Shown here one piece after another: positions 20,712 to 29,744 of a DNA stretch of 64,000 nucleotides (the stretch's first letter is position 1; the number at the start of each line of letters is the position of its first letter). The notes beneath the pieces were generated by a model, which saw only the letters and a list, made by a program, of their open reading frames with translations, was not told the origin of the DNA and did not search any database. Location: positions 335,402 through 399,401 of the forward strand of contig NZ_JASJNC010000007.1 of the NCBI RefSeq assembly GCF_030065545.1, written 5' to 3'. Source of the stretch: Marinicella marina. GTDB taxonomy: Bacteria > Pseudomonadota > Gammaproteobacteria > Xanthomonadales > Marinicellaceae. The position numbers and the translations under genes are program-made.

Positions 20712-21133
20712 GCAAAGGCCCCGTCATTGAAGTCGTCGTCTTGGTTTTGGAAAATCACCAAGGCGACGTCTTAATTACCCAAAGAAAAGCCGACGCACAC
20801 CTCGCCAATTACTGGGAGTTTCCAGGCGGCAAAGTTGAATCTGGTGAAAACCTTTCACAAGCATTAAAACGCGAATGCATTGAGGAAATCGACCACGCAC
20901 CAAACCGTGTGGAACACATCCTGACCCTCAACCATGAGTACCCATCGAGAACAGTTCGCATCCAAGTTTTCCACGAAATTAGCACCCATCCAAAAGTCAA
21001 ACCAATCGAAAGCCAGTCCATGAAATGGGTCCCTTTTGATGAACTGCAGCACCACCAGCTTCCTCCAGCCAATACCCCCATTCTAGAGTACTTGCATAAG
21101 CGCAACAAAAACCAAAATCACCAGACCAACTGA
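20690..21133 (+). CDS. mutT: 8-oxo-dGTP diphosphatase MutT
   Basis: Nudix hydrolase that removes mutagenic 8-oxo-dGTP from the nucleotide pool. 147 residues. The Nudix box is complete at about 47-69: G(x5)E(x7)REC(I)EE, preceded by [11 protein letters not shown], the MutT-type lead-in. The start lies inside the secA end (22-bp overlap), implying coupled translation; secA-mutT is a known order in Gammaproteobacteria. The C-terminus ([11 protein letters not shown]) matches MutT proteins. Sanitising function is from the family. Confidence 0.93.
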   Translation: MPRSLDLSKGPVIEVVVLVLENHQGDVLITQRKADAHLANYWEFPGGKVESGENLSQALKRECIEEIDHAPNRVEHILTLNHEYPSRTVRIQVFHEISTHPKVKPIESQSMKWVPFDELQHHQLPPANTPILEYLHKRNKNQNHQTN

Positions 21134-21412
21134 ACACTGGCTTCCATAGTAATCAGCCTGTTTATCCAAATTCATGCCTCCAGCTCAATAGACTCGCCCA
21201 AAAAATTAAGTAATCAGAAGCACCTAACTCAAACCATTAACCACAATGCCCTAAGAATTTATTGTCTTTAAGACCATATGCAGGGACTTTAGCATGCTCA
21301 ACAATACCCTTCCATGTACCGATCCGTATATGTTTTCTAATAATTTTTAAATAAATAATAGATATCTGTTTACACCATCAGATTATTGGGTTTATAATAA
21401 ACCTGTTCAATT

Positions 21413-22111
21413 TTGACCATGTTTATGAATTTAATTGCATTTCAACAAAACACCCAGACTGACTTGAGGTTCGCCCTTCAAGAAATCATGGGTGCTGATA
21501 TGCAAAGCCAAAACTGGTTAGAGATGCTGTATCGCCCCACCAACTTACTAGGTAACACTGATGTTGAGCGTTACTTCAAATCCCTGAACACCCAACAAAA
21601 AATAGAATTGGATATTCAAATATTCAATCAAATCCCTCGAATCCTCGAACAAGAACAACCGTCGAGGTTGAGTGTCAATCTGACTCCGATCAGCCTATTG
21701 AGTGATGCATTCAAAGAAAATCTAATGCGCCTGATCGACAACCGCTTGATTGCACCAGAGAACATGTGTATTGAAATCATTGAAATACATTCCATGCCGA
21801 CTCTTTCTAACAGCTCCATCGATCTGTTGAAATATTTCCGTAGCTTGGGTGGCTGGATTGCTTTAGACGACTTTGGTTCAGGCTTTGCTCACTGGGATTT
21901 GTTACAAATAGGTCTGATTGACGTCATCAAAGTGGCCAATCAAAACCTGTCTTACCGAAGAGAAACACCCACATTTACCGAAGGATTGGCTAAATTTGCC
22001 GATGCCATGAAGATCAACACCGTGTTAGAAGGTGTTGAGACCAAACAGGACTTTATCAAAGGCAGAAACCAAGGTTTCAAGAACTTTCAAGGGTGGTATT
22101 TCAATGAGTAA
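21413..22111 (+). CDS. Compact stand-alone EAL-domain protein (putative c-di-GMP phosphodiesterase)
   Basis: Cytosolic protein of 232 residues made only of an EAL domain. The positions known to matter in EAL enzymes can all be assigned: E in LEMLYRP (EML replaces EAL), N in VNLTP, E in IEIIE, DD in LDDFGSG, K in IKVA, E in LEGVE and Q in FQGWYF. The usual D of the KID motif is A. So activity is plausible, though the sequence is divergent. Its stop overlaps the start of the DUF6502 gene (ATGAGTAA), so c-di-GMP turnover is physically tied to that locus. Two other Met codons near the start (ATG 21419) make the exact start uncertain. Confidence 0.8.
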   Translation: MTMFMNLIAFQQNTQTDLRFALQEIMGADMQSQNWLEMLYRPTNLLGNTDVERYFKSLNTQQKIELDIQIFNQIPRILEQEQPSRLSVNLTPISLLSDAFKENLMRLIDNRLIAPENMCIEIIEIHSMPTLSNSSIDLLKYFRSLGGWIALDDFGSGFAHWDLLQIGLIDVIKVANQNLSYRRETPTFTEGLAKFADAMKINTVLEGVETKQDFIKGRNQGFKNFQGWYFNE

Positions 22112-22973
22112 ACATAATACACAAAACAAACAAAACTTATCATTCAATAGTTATTGGCTTGATTTTATTGGAACCTGCATCAGACCAATGGTAAAAATAT
22201 TAGTAAAGAACAAGGTTGAATTTAAATCATTCAGTAACTTATTGCGGGAAATCTACGTTGAAGAAGGCGAGAATCACATCAATAAAGTAAGTAGTAATTC
22301 ACGCGGGAAAATATCTTCGATAGCACATCAAACAGGACTAGATCGAAGAGAGGTTTCTGCCATACTCAAAGCCAAAGATTTAGTAACTCATACCAATGCT
22401 GCAAGATCAAGAGAAGGAAATATTCTCGATCATTGGGTATCAAATCCCCCTTTCTGTGATGATAAAGGCAACCCAACCCCCTTGAAACGAAGCGGTTCAG
22501 GATTATCATTCGAAGTACTTACACAAAGATTTGGGAAAAACATCAGTCATGGTCCTATTCTCGAATCGTTAATCGAAGCTGGTTGTGTTGAAATCAAAGA
22601 CAACAAGGTTCATTTGATTAAAAAATCATTCGTGCCTAAAGAAGCGGTCAGTGTGGCAAAAATTGAAATAGCAGCCAATTCAATCAAACGATTAACTAAT
22701 ACCATCGCACACAATTTTGATCATGAAAATGACACCAATTTCCAAAGAAACTTATTTTCTATTCAAATTCCCGAAGAACATATTCCCGCTTTTCGTCATG
22801 AAGTAACTGAAATGATGAAAGCACTGTATGAAGACACCATAACCACCAAGTTTGAAGCAATAGAAGATAAATACGCCAGCATCACGGTTCCAAAAAACCA
22901 AAACAGAATTGGCCTAGGATTCTTTTATTTCGACGAAAACCAAACACTTCACAAAACATTTAAGAGAAACTGA
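22104..22973 (+). CDS. DUF6502 family protein, probable DNA-binding regulator
   Basis: Protein of 289 residues from the ATG at 22104, which overlaps the EAL stop codon by 8 bp; an upstream extension in frame to 22032 lies inside the EAL gene and is unlikely. The DUF6502 signature is visible: an N-terminal YxxFIRPMVKILVKNKVEF-like helix, then SSIAHQTGLDRREVSAIL, a helix-turn-helix-like segment, and a C-terminal helical region. Function is not established for the family; gene regulation is inferred from the HTH. Next gene starts 1 bp after its stop, so EAL, DUF6502 and the repeat protein form one transcriptional unit. Confidence 0.8.
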   Translation: MSKHNTQNKQNLSFNSYWLDFIGTCIRPMVKILVKNKVEFKSFSNLLREIYVEEGENHINKVSSNSRGKISSIAHQTGLDRREVSAILKAKDLVTHTNAARSREGNILDHWVSNPPFCDDKGNPTPLKRSGSGLSFEVLTQRFGKNISHGPILESLIEAGCVEIKDNKVHLIKKSFVPKEAVSVAKIEIAANSIKRLTNTIAHNFDHENDTNFQRNLFSIQIPEEHIPAFRHEVTEMMKALYEDTITTKFEAIEDKYASITVPKNQNRIGLGFFYFDENQTLHKTFKRN

Positions 22974-22974
22974 T

Positions 22975-23616
22975 ATGAAAAGAGCAGAAACTGAAGGTAC
23001 AGACATTAAATTCTTCGCAGAAACAGAAGGAACAGACATCAATCAAGAAACTGTATTTGATAAAAAAGAGCAAAGATTTTTGAATAAAAGCAATGCCATT
23101 TTGTATAAACATTTCATGTTAGTTACCTTAGCGCTGTTCATTTCTCAGCCTATATTTGCTGCTGATATTAATTTATTCACCACTGATGGCGAGAGCTTCA
23201 AGGGGGTTTTAAATACTGATTCTAAGGTTGAGTTTATTGAAGGAATTTTAGAAGGAAAAACAGGCTCATTCATTCTCAACAACACAATAAGTGGCATCAA
23301 AGCAACTGATGAGGGTACTGGCAATAAAGCTGCAAACAATGGTTTTGTTTTCCAGGCCACAGATGAAGGCACCGGAACACCAGCAACAGATGAAGGAACT
23401 GGAGGATTACTTGCAACAGATGAGGGTACCGGCAGTCCTGCAAATTCGATAGAACTTGATAACCGCGTATTAACAGTCAATTTATCATGTGAAGAGAATT
23501 CAGCCAATTCCAATGCAGAGATTGAATCAAACAAGGGCATAGAGTTTATGGATATTGGAAAAATTAGTATTAACGGAAATTCAGTAAATGTATGCAAATA
23601 TTTAAGTAAGTTATAA
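22975..23616 (+). CDS. Membrane or secreted protein with ETEGTD/ATDEGTG repeats
   Basis: Unrecognised protein of 213 residues. Residues 4-11 and 15-22 are two copies of AETEGTDI in front of an internal hydrophobic segment (about 47-62, MLVTLALFISQPIFA) that looks like a signal or anchor. After it comes a small beta-rich domain and four copies of ATDEGTG (110-116, 128-134, 137-143, 147-153). Repeat copies use different synonymous codons, so conservation is at the protein level. Two Cys lie near the C-terminus. The start at 22975 is taken because the N-terminal repeats resemble the later ones; a start at the internal Met48 would give a plain signal peptide. Encoded directly after the DUF6502 gene. 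Confidence 0.7.
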   Translation: MKRAETEGTDIKFFAETEGTDINQETVFDKKEQRFLNKSNAILYKHFMLVTLALFISQPIFAADINLFTTDGESFKGVLNTDSKVEFIEGILEGKTGSFILNNTISGIKATDEGTGNKAANNGFVFQATDEGTGTPATDEGTGGLLATDEGTGSPANSIELDNRVLTVNLSCEENSANSNAEIESNKGIEFMDIGKISINGNSVNVCKYLSKL

Positions 23617-23924
23617 ATATATTTATAGCAAAATACCTTTATTGATATAGCTATAACCCTAAGAAAAGAGGACAAACAAGTAAAGTTAAAAGGATAACAA
23701 TTTTGTTGGCAAAGTAAAAAGACTGACATCAGGATTAGGGGCAGTTTTTATAAAGAATTTGATGGCAGGTGATTTGTTTAGTGACACCTGAAATCAATAA
23801 AGAGGGAGTAATAATAAAGAAACAGAGCCACGATATTTTAAGTGCTCATTAGAACATGACTTTTTTGAAACAGCTCATCTGTTTCACACACGCACACACA
23901 CACTACCGGTGGGTTGCTTTCAAA
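23617..23924. other. Intergenic region between the repeat-protein gene and mazG
   Basis: No gene seen. Contains a hairpin CAGGTG...CACCTG (about 23766-23790) and a CA-dinucleotide run (about 23886-23903). No convincing terminator was found for either convergent gene. Confidence 0.5.
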
Positions 23925-24701
23925 TCAGTCATTATTATGTTCAACTTTGACCTGATTCCATAACTCGTCCAGAGTTTTCAGGTCAAAGTTTTGTTTTTTA
24001 GGCTCATTCAATCGAGCAAGTTCTTCAACCTTGCGAAATCTTTTTTCAAACTTATGATTGGCTTTTCTAAGAGCAGCAGAAGGATCAATGGATAAATGGC
24101 GCCCAATATTGGCTACCACAAACAACAAATCACCCAATTCTTCCTCCATGTGCTCTTTATCACCCGACTCAATGGCTTCTTTCAACTCATCACGCTCTTC
24201 ATCCAGTTTCGCAAAAACTGGTGCCACATCCGGCCAATCAAAACCTGTAACAGCTGCATATTTAGTTAATTTAACTGCTTTTAAAAGTTCAGGTAAATTT
24301 TTAGCGATGCCATCAAGCACGCTGTCCTTGTTTTTACTTTTGGCCTGCTCCCAAGCTTGTGTTTGTTCCTCAGCTGTTAGCTTGGGGGCATCAGGCTGGA
24401 ACACATGTGGGTGTCTGACTGTCATCTTTTCACAGACCGCCTCCACCACATCATTGAAATCAAAATGACTGGCTTCTGCAGCCATTTGGGCATGGAACAC
24501 CACTTGAAATAACAAATCACCCAACTCTGATCTCAGTGCTGACATGTCATTTTCTTCAATGGCATCTGCCACTTCGTAAGCTTCTTCGATGGTATAAGGT
24601 GCAATTGATGAGAAATCTTGTTTGATGTCCCACGGACAACCGTTTTCAGGGTCCCGCAGTTGCCTCATGATTTCAAGAAGTTGGTTGATGTTCGATTTCA
24701 T
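23925..24701 (-). CDS. mazG: Nucleoside triphosphate pyrophosphohydrolase MazG
   Basis: Hydrolyses (d)NTPs to monophosphates; in E. coli also lowers ppGpp through its precursors. The start at 24701 gives 258 residues, begins MKSNINQLLEIMRQLRDPENGCPWD as in MazG (short motif DPENGCPWD), and overlaps the kinase stop by 4 bp (ATGA). Two MazG repeats are seen, each with an EExxE...ELGDLLF motif (EEAYEVADA...ELGDLLFQVVFHA and ERDELKEAI...EELGDLLFVVANI). Translationally coupled to the PhoQ-like kinase, which is an unusual partner. Confidence 0.95.
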   Translation of the reverse strand: MKSNINQLLEIMRQLRDPENGCPWDIKQDFSSIAPYTIEEAYEVADAIEENDMSALRSELGDLLFQVVFHAQMAAEASHFDFNDVVEAVCEKMTVRHPHVFQPDAPKLTAEEQTQAWEQAKSKNKDSVLDGIAKNLPELLKAVKLTKYAAVTGFDWPDVAPVFAKLDEERDELKEAIESGDKEHMEEELGDLLFVVANIGRHLSIDPSAALRKANHKFEKRFRKVEELARLNEPKKQNFDLKTLDELWNQVKVEHNND

Positions 24702-26056
24702 GGTGGCAAAATGACTTTGAAACAAGCACCTTTAAGTGTCTTGTGGGACTTGATCTTCAGTTCACCTTGGTAGGATTCAACTATATCAGTCACAATTGAG
24801 AGCCCGATGCCATGACCTTTGACTTTTTCATCACCCCTGACACCACGTTTCAGTAGCTCGGCACTTTTGTCAACCGGAATGCCAGGACCATCATCAGCAA
24901 TTTCTATAATTAAACCAGTTCTGCGACGTCCCTCCATGTATAAAGTCTTGACCAACACATCAATGTTACCTTCACACCACTTAAATGCATTCTCTAACAA
25001 ATTACCCAGCACCTCCATCAAATCGCCTTTCTCGCCATAAAACTCCGCACCTGGCGCTATCTGTGTACTGACTGAAATATTTTTCTCAGGATGTATTTTC
25101 TTTAACGTATTGATGATTTTATCCAACACATCAATCACAGGTACACCAGTGACAAATGTTCGATGACCAGCTACCGCAGCCCGTTTCAGTTGATAAGCCA
25201 CGATTTCATTCATGTTGAGGATTTGTTGCTGCATCAAATCTTTATCAATTTTTTCACCTTCAAGCTCTGCATGAATCACTGCCAATGGGGTTTTGAGTGA
25301 ATGAGCCAGATCTCCCAATGTACGTCTTTGTCTTGAGAAATTGCTGCGTTCATTTTCAATCAAACGATTCAAACTGGTGGTCAATCCGCGCAATTCACTG
25401 GGGTAGTTTTCGGAAAAAATCAATTCATCGCCTTTTTCAAGCTTCAATAAATCTGCAGTCAGGCGTTTAAGCGGTTTGGTCGCCCAGTACATGATGATCC
25501 ATTGAACACAGACTAATACCGAGCTAATCACCACCAACCACGTAAGCAAGTTTTCTTCAAATTCTGCCAACTCGGCATAGAAATTACCGGCATCCTCAGT
25601 CACGGAAACGGTCAGTTCTATCGAACCATTGGCATCAGTCAGCACAAAACCTTGTCGCATCCGAAACAAACGTTCACCATTGAACTCAATCGGTGCATCA
25701 AACACCCGCTCGTTCACTGCCACCTCAAGTACCTCTGGCAAGTCTTGACCCAATACAGAGGGGGATTGCCAACCTTGATCACCGACAATGATTTGAGCAT
25801 ACATACCAGAGCCTGGTCGCTCCATTCTGGGCGTCGGTAAATATTCTGGGAAAATCAGATTATCGCCATCTACTTCGGTGTTAGAAATGATGCCCAACAC
25901 ATAACTTTCAAGGCGCTCTTTGACCAAATGCAGGGTTTTTTCTTTGAACGCTTGGTCCATAACAATACCAATGGCAGCCAATGCCACCAACAAAGCAATA
26001 CTGGAGGTGACCAAAACCCTTTTCGTCAGTGACACCCTTTGAGTCACATGCACCAT
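24698..26056 (-). CDS. PhoQ-like sensor histidine kinase
   Basis: Membrane sensor kinase of 452 residues. Two membrane helices (about 15-35 and 165-187) bracket a periplasmic sensing domain of about 130 residues. The cytoplasmic part has a HAMP-like segment, the phospho-acceptor box DLAHSLKTPLAVIHAE (typical of PhoQ), N box NLLENAFKW, DDGPGIP and GHGIGLSIV. All catalytic boxes are intact. It starts 3 bp after its response regulator. Mg2+ or antimicrobial peptide sensing is known for E. coli PhoQ; the signal here is not known because the periplasmic domain is divergent. Confidence 0.92.
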   Translation of the reverse strand: MVHVTQRVSLTKRVLVTSSIALLVALAAIGIVMDQAFKEKTLHLVKERLESYVLGIISNTEVDGDNLIFPEYLPTPRMERPGSGMYAQIIVGDQGWQSPSVLGQDLPEVLEVAVNERVFDAPIEFNGERLFRMRQGFVLTDANGSIELTVSVTEDAGNFYAELAEFEENLLTWLVVISSVLVCVQWIIMYWATKPLKRLTADLLKLEKGDELIFSENYPSELRGLTTSLNRLIENERSNFSRQRRTLGDLAHSLKTPLAVIHAELEGEKIDKDLMQQQILNMNEIVAYQLKRAAVAGHRTFVTGVPVIDVLDKIINTLKKIHPEKNISVSTQIAPGAEFYGEKGDLMEVLGNLLENAFKWCEGNIDVLVKTLYMEGRRRTGLIIEIADDGPGIPVDKSAELLKRGVRGDEKVKGHGIGLSIVTDIVESYQGELKIKSHKTLKGACFKVILPP

Positions 26057-26059
26057 GTT

Positions 26060-26737
26060 TTAGTCTTTAGAACGCATGCGGTACCCACGTCCGCGCAAAG
26101 TTTCAATGTATTTGCTTTCAGGATCTATGGCTGCCATTTTTTTTCTTAAGCGGCCGACAAAAACCTCTATGACATTGCTGTCACGATCGTAATCTTGGTG
26201 ATAAATGTGTTCGGTCAATATGGTTTTAGAAATCACTTCATTTTGGTGATGCAATAAATACTCTAAAACCTTATATTCATAAGAGGTCAAGTCCAGAGCT
26301 GTGCCTTGTACCGTTACTTCTTGGGTGCTCATATTCATCGACAAACCACCACAACTGATTTCGGGCGTGGTATTACCACTTGATCGACGCACCAAAGCAT
26401 TGACTCTGGCAAGCAGTTCAGGAAAGTGGAATGGTTTGACCAGATAATCATCTGCCCCAGCATCTAACCCCATGACTTTGTCTTGCCATGAGCCACGCGC
26501 TGTAAGCACAATAATTGGAAATTCAATGCCATCCTTGCGCAATGTTTGGATCACTTCCATGCCAGATATTCGTGGTAAACCCAAATCAACCACAGCCACA
26601 TCAGCGGGGTATTCTTGGCCTTTGTAGAGGCCATCCTCACCGTTGTCAGCAGCATCAACTACATAGCCCACCTCCTCAAACCTTTTGATCAGGGTGTTAC
26701 GGAGGTTGTCATCATCTTCAATTAACAATACGCGCAT
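26060..26737 (-). CDS. PhoP-like OmpR-family response regulator
   Basis: DNA-binding response regulator of 225 residues. Receiver domain with acidic pocket IEDDDN, phospho-acceptor Asp in VAVVDLGLPRISG and K in VKPFHFPELLARV; C-terminal winged helix ending DSNVIEVFVGRLRKKM and TLRGRGYRM. Closest in layout to PhoP/QseB. It lies between a PepSY gene (6 bp upstream) and the kinase (3 bp downstream), the common PepSY-RR-HK arrangement. Confidence 0.94.
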   Translation of the reverse strand: MRVLLIEDDDNLRNTLIKRFEEVGYVVDAADNGEDGLYKGQEYPADVAVVDLGLPRISGMEVIQTLRKDGIEFPIIVLTARGSWQDKVMGLDAGADDYLVKPFHFPELLARVNALVRRSSGNTTPEISCGGLSMNMSTQEVTVQGTALDLTSYEYKVLEYLLHHQNEVISKTILTEHIYHQDYDRDSNVIEVFVGRLRKKMAAIDPESKYIETLRGRGYRMRSKD

Positions 26738-26743
26738 GATCTT

Positions 26744-27199
26744 CTAATTATCTTTGTCTTTTCCTTTGGATGAGCTTTTACCACGGTTTTTTGCCCTTAC
26801 GTTGTCTCTGGAAATCGAGCGCCTTTTAGAGTATTGGCTGGTGTTTTTGGCTGTCCTGCTGTTTCTTTGGTCCAACTTCATCACATTTCTGGAGTTACCT
26901 GTTTGGCGATTGTTGGGCGAATCATTTCGAAACTGATTGTGCCAAGTCTGCGGGCTGGAATGATCTAAATTGTTTTGCGCAAAATTAGAACTTCTGCTGG
27001 CCTTCTTATTGATGGTTTTTACCGTGCCATTTTTAGTCAGAACTTTGATTTCGTGGTTACCAAGAATGGTGCGCGCTGATAGCACACGACCTTCAGATTT
27101 GGCTTGGTTCACCGCTTCATTCAAAGTCACGCCACGATCTTTGGCATCTACTTGAGATACGCACAAAATCATTAAAACTATGACAACTGCTCTTTTCAT
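26744..27199 (-). CDS. PepSY-like periplasmic protein with basic, Asn/Ser-rich tail
   Basis: Exported protein of 151 residues. Signal peptide ends near VDAKD (about 19). Residues about 22-66 (VTLNEAVNQAKSEGRVLSA, then IKVLTKNGTVKTI) resemble a PepSY domain, a module often placed before PhoPQ-like systems. The rest is low-complexity and strongly basic (many R, K, S, N), so its pI must be high. It may modulate the neighbouring kinase, by analogy to other PepSY neighbours; not shown. Starts 27 bp after rpe. Confidence 0.75.
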   Translation of the reverse strand: MKRAVVIVLMILCVSQVDAKDRGVTLNEAVNQAKSEGRVLSARTILGNHEIKVLTKNGTVKTINKKASRSSNFAQNNLDHSSPQTWHNQFRNDSPNNRQTGNSRNVMKLDQRNSRTAKNTSQYSKRRSISRDNVRAKNRGKSSSKGKDKDN

Positions 27200-27226
27200 G
27201 GGTTTATTTTAGCGTACTTGACTGAA

Positions 27227-27892
27227 TTACTGCTGAACCATTTGACGCATTTTTGTGATAGTTTCCGCATAATCGGGCGAATTGAAGATGGCAGAGCCCG
27301 CTACAAAGGTGTCGGCACCAGCAGCAGCGATGTCAGCAATGTTATCCACCTTAACACCACCATCCACTTCCAATCTGATGTTAAAACCACTCTCATCAAT
27401 CATTTTTCTTACAGTTTTAAGCTTATCTAATGTACTAGCAATGAATGATTGACCACCAAACCCAGGATTCACGCTCATCAATAAAATCACATCTAACTTG
27501 TCCATCACATGCTCAAGCACATGCACTGGTGTGGCTGGATTCAGTACCAAACCAGCTTGACAGCCATGTTCTTTGATTAATGCCAATGAACGGTCGATGT
27601 GTTCCGATGCCTCTGGGTGAAAAGTGATGATGCTGGCACCGGCTTCAGCAAAATCACCAATGATGCGATCAACTGGTTTCACCATTAAATGTACGTCAAT
27701 CGGCGCTTCGATGCCATAATCACGTAAAGCCTTGAGTACCAAGGGCCCAATAGTTAAATTCGGCACATAGTGATTGTCCATCACGTCAAAATGCACCCAA
27801 TCAGCGCCAGCCGCTAAAACGGCTTCTGTGTCTTGGCCTAAACGGGCAAAATCAGCGGATAAAATCGATGGTGCGATGATAATTTCAGTCAT
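27227..27892 (-). CDS. rpe: Ribulose-phosphate 3-epimerase
   Basis: Interconverts ribulose 5-phosphate and xylulose 5-phosphate in the pentose phosphate pathway. TIM barrel of 221 residues with [14 protein letters not shown] at the N-terminus, metal and catalytic motifs [36 protein letters not shown] and LEVDGGV, all intact. First gene of a minus-strand run with the PepSY, regulator, kinase and mazG genes. Confidence 0.97.
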   Translation of the reverse strand: MTEIIIAPSILSADFARLGQDTEAVLAAGADWVHFDVMDNHYVPNLTIGPLVLKALRDYGIEAPIDVHLMVKPVDRIIGDFAEAGASIITFHPEASEHIDRSLALIKEHGCQAGLVLNPATPVHVLEHVMDKLDVILLMSVNPGFGGQSFIASTLDKLKTVRKMIDESGFNIRLEVDGGVKVDNIADIAAAGADTFVAGSAIFNSPDYAETITKMRQMVQQ

Positions 27893-27949
27893 AGGGAATT
27901 TCAGTAGTTAAATTGATGGTTGAGAATAATTGACATTATACTACGCTGA

Positions 27950-28759
27950 CTACCAACCTTTCAGGTCTTTGACCTTTTCCCAGGCCAGTTGTACCTGCTT
28001 GGCCTTTTCCTCGGCCACTTTCATCATTTCAGGTGGTAAACCTTTGGCCACCAGTTTATCCGGGTGGTGTTGACTCATCAGGCGTTTGTAGGCTTTACGG
28101 ATAGTCGCTTTGTTGTCAGATTGATCAACCCCCAGCACTTGGTAGGGATTGAATGGCGCTGCTGGGTTGGTTCTCCTTTGCTGATGTTCTCGGCCAGCAT
28201 GGCCACCCTGTCGTCCTTGATAATTATCACTCTGACCAGCAAAACCACGCATTTTCATCATCGCATACAATAATTGAACCGGGTACCTGATCAGCTCACA
28301 AGCGCGCTCAATAAGTTGCTGTTCTGCTCGTGAAATCATGCCATCGGCCTCTGCCACATCCACCAACATCTCTAAAAATATTTGCTTCAAGGAAAGCGAG
28401 CGACGTGCCAAATTACCAAACTGTCGCAGCGAACGCTCGATGTCATAATTACTGTCTTTACCTTGATTGAACAAGTCAATGGCCCGCTGGCGCAACTCGC
28501 TGTTCAGGTTCATGTGCTGCATGATGCTTTCGGCCCGCTTGATTTCAGAGCTAGAAACCTGCCCATCCACTTTGGCCAAACGGCCCATGGTCAAGAATAA
28601 TGCGTTGAAAAAGCTCTCTTGGGTTTGTTTTTTAGTGGAGCTGGTGATTTTTGGGCCAACCAGTTGTCGCTCAATGGTATGGCCCAGCCAAGCACCAAAC
28701 AGCATGCCAAAATAGCTGCCAAACTTAAAACCCAATATACCGCCTATGATAATACCCAT
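27950..28759 (-). CDS. djlA: Membrane-anchored co-chaperone DjlA
   Basis: J-domain partner of DnaK anchored in the inner membrane. 269 residues. The N-terminal glycine-rich membrane segment (IIIGGILGFKFGSYFGMLFG) is followed by a TerB-like helical domain (about 45-165) and a C-terminal J domain (about 203-269) with the HPD motif in SQHHPDKLVAKG. Order and length match DjlA. Divergently oriented from purC, 65 bp apart. Confidence 0.93.
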   Translation of the reverse strand: MGIIIGGILGFKFGSYFGMLFGAWLGHTIERQLVGPKITSSTKKQTQESFFNALFLTMGRLAKVDGQVSSSEIKRAESIMQHMNLNSELRQRAIDLFNQGKDSNYDIERSLRQFGNLARRSLSLKQIFLEMLVDVAEADGMISRAEQQLIERACELIRYPVQLLYAMMKMRGFAGQSDNYQGRQGGHAGREHQQRRTNPAAPFNPYQVLGVDQSDNKATIRKAYKRLMSQHHPDKLVAKGLPPEMMKVAEEKAKQVQLAWEKVKDLKGW

Positions 28760-28824
28760 ACTAATTAATTGCTTCGTTTGTTGTCACTGGCTAAAATACT
28801 CGCTTTGCATGGTTAGCCGGCAAC

Positions 28825-29727
28825 ATGAATTCAAATTCGTCTAATGAAAATCCAGTCCAAATAAACCTGCCTTTACTGCATCGAGGTAAAGTCAGAGATG
28901 TCTACGAGGTAGATGACCAGCACTTGTTGATGGTTGCCAGTGACCGCCTTAGTGCATTTGATGTGGTTTTACCCGATACCATTCCACACAAAGGGGCATT
29001 GTTAACCCAGATTTCAAATTACTGGTTTGCCATGATGGCGCCTATTATAAAGAATCACCTCACTGAAATACCAGTGACACAAGTCATTCCACGTGCAGAT
29101 AAAGACTTACAGCAACGTGCTGTGGTGGTGAAAAAACTGCGTGCCTTGCCTTGTGAGGCCATTGTCAGGGGCTATATCATTGGTTCAGGCTGGAAAGACT
29201 ACCTGGCCAGCGGTCAAGTTTGTGGTATTAAACTACCCGAAGGACTGAAACAAGCCGAACAATTGCACGAAACGCTGTTCACCCCTTCATCTAAAGCAGC
29301 AGTCGGTGATCACGATGAGAACATCACTTTCGGTCAATTGGTCAATCTTATTGGCCAAGACAGGGCCACACAATTAAAAGACGTTTCATTAACCATCTAT
29401 GAGCAAGCCCGCCAACACGCAGAAAAAAATGGTATCATAATAGCTGATACTAAATTTGAATTTGGCATCGATGAGCATGATGAGTTGGTTTTGATGGATG
29501 AGGTATTAACACCCGATTCATCGCGGTTTTGGAATCAAGACAACTACCAAGTAGACAGCAGTCCAGAAAGCTACGACAAACAATTCATCCGAGATTATTT
29601 GGAAACCCTTGACTGGGACAAACAACCACCAGGACCCCATGTGCCTGATGAGCTGATCGAAAAGACAGCACAAAAATACCACGAAGCTTATCGCCGCATC
29701 ACAGGGAAAGAATTCCTCAACGAATAA
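28825..29727 (+). CDS. purC: SAICAR synthase PurC
   Basis: Phosphoribosylaminoimidazole-succinocarboxamide synthase: ATP-dependent addition of aspartate to CAIR in purine synthesis. 300 residues, the longer (yeast ADE1-like) form. Motifs: HRGKVRDVYEVDDQHLLMVA (glycine-rich ATP site; short form GKVRDVYEV), SDRLSAFDVVLPD, PCEAIVRGYIIGSGWKDY, IADTKFEFG and MDEVLTPDSSRFW. A Mpo1-like gene follows 17 bp downstream. Confidence 0.97.
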   Translation: MNSNSSNENPVQINLPLLHRGKVRDVYEVDDQHLLMVASDRLSAFDVVLPDTIPHKGALLTQISNYWFAMMAPIIKNHLTEIPVTQVIPRADKDLQQRAVVVKKLRALPCEAIVRGYIIGSGWKDYLASGQVCGIKLPEGLKQAEQLHETLFTPSSKAAVGDHDENITFGQLVNLIGQDRATQLKDVSLTIYEQARQHAEKNGIIIADTKFEFGIDEHDELVLMDEVLTPDSSRFWNQDNYQVDSSPESYDKQFIRDYLETLDWDKQPPGPHVPDELIEKTAQKYHEAYRRITGKEFLNE

Positions 29728-29744
29728 ACCACAGAGACAGCGCC

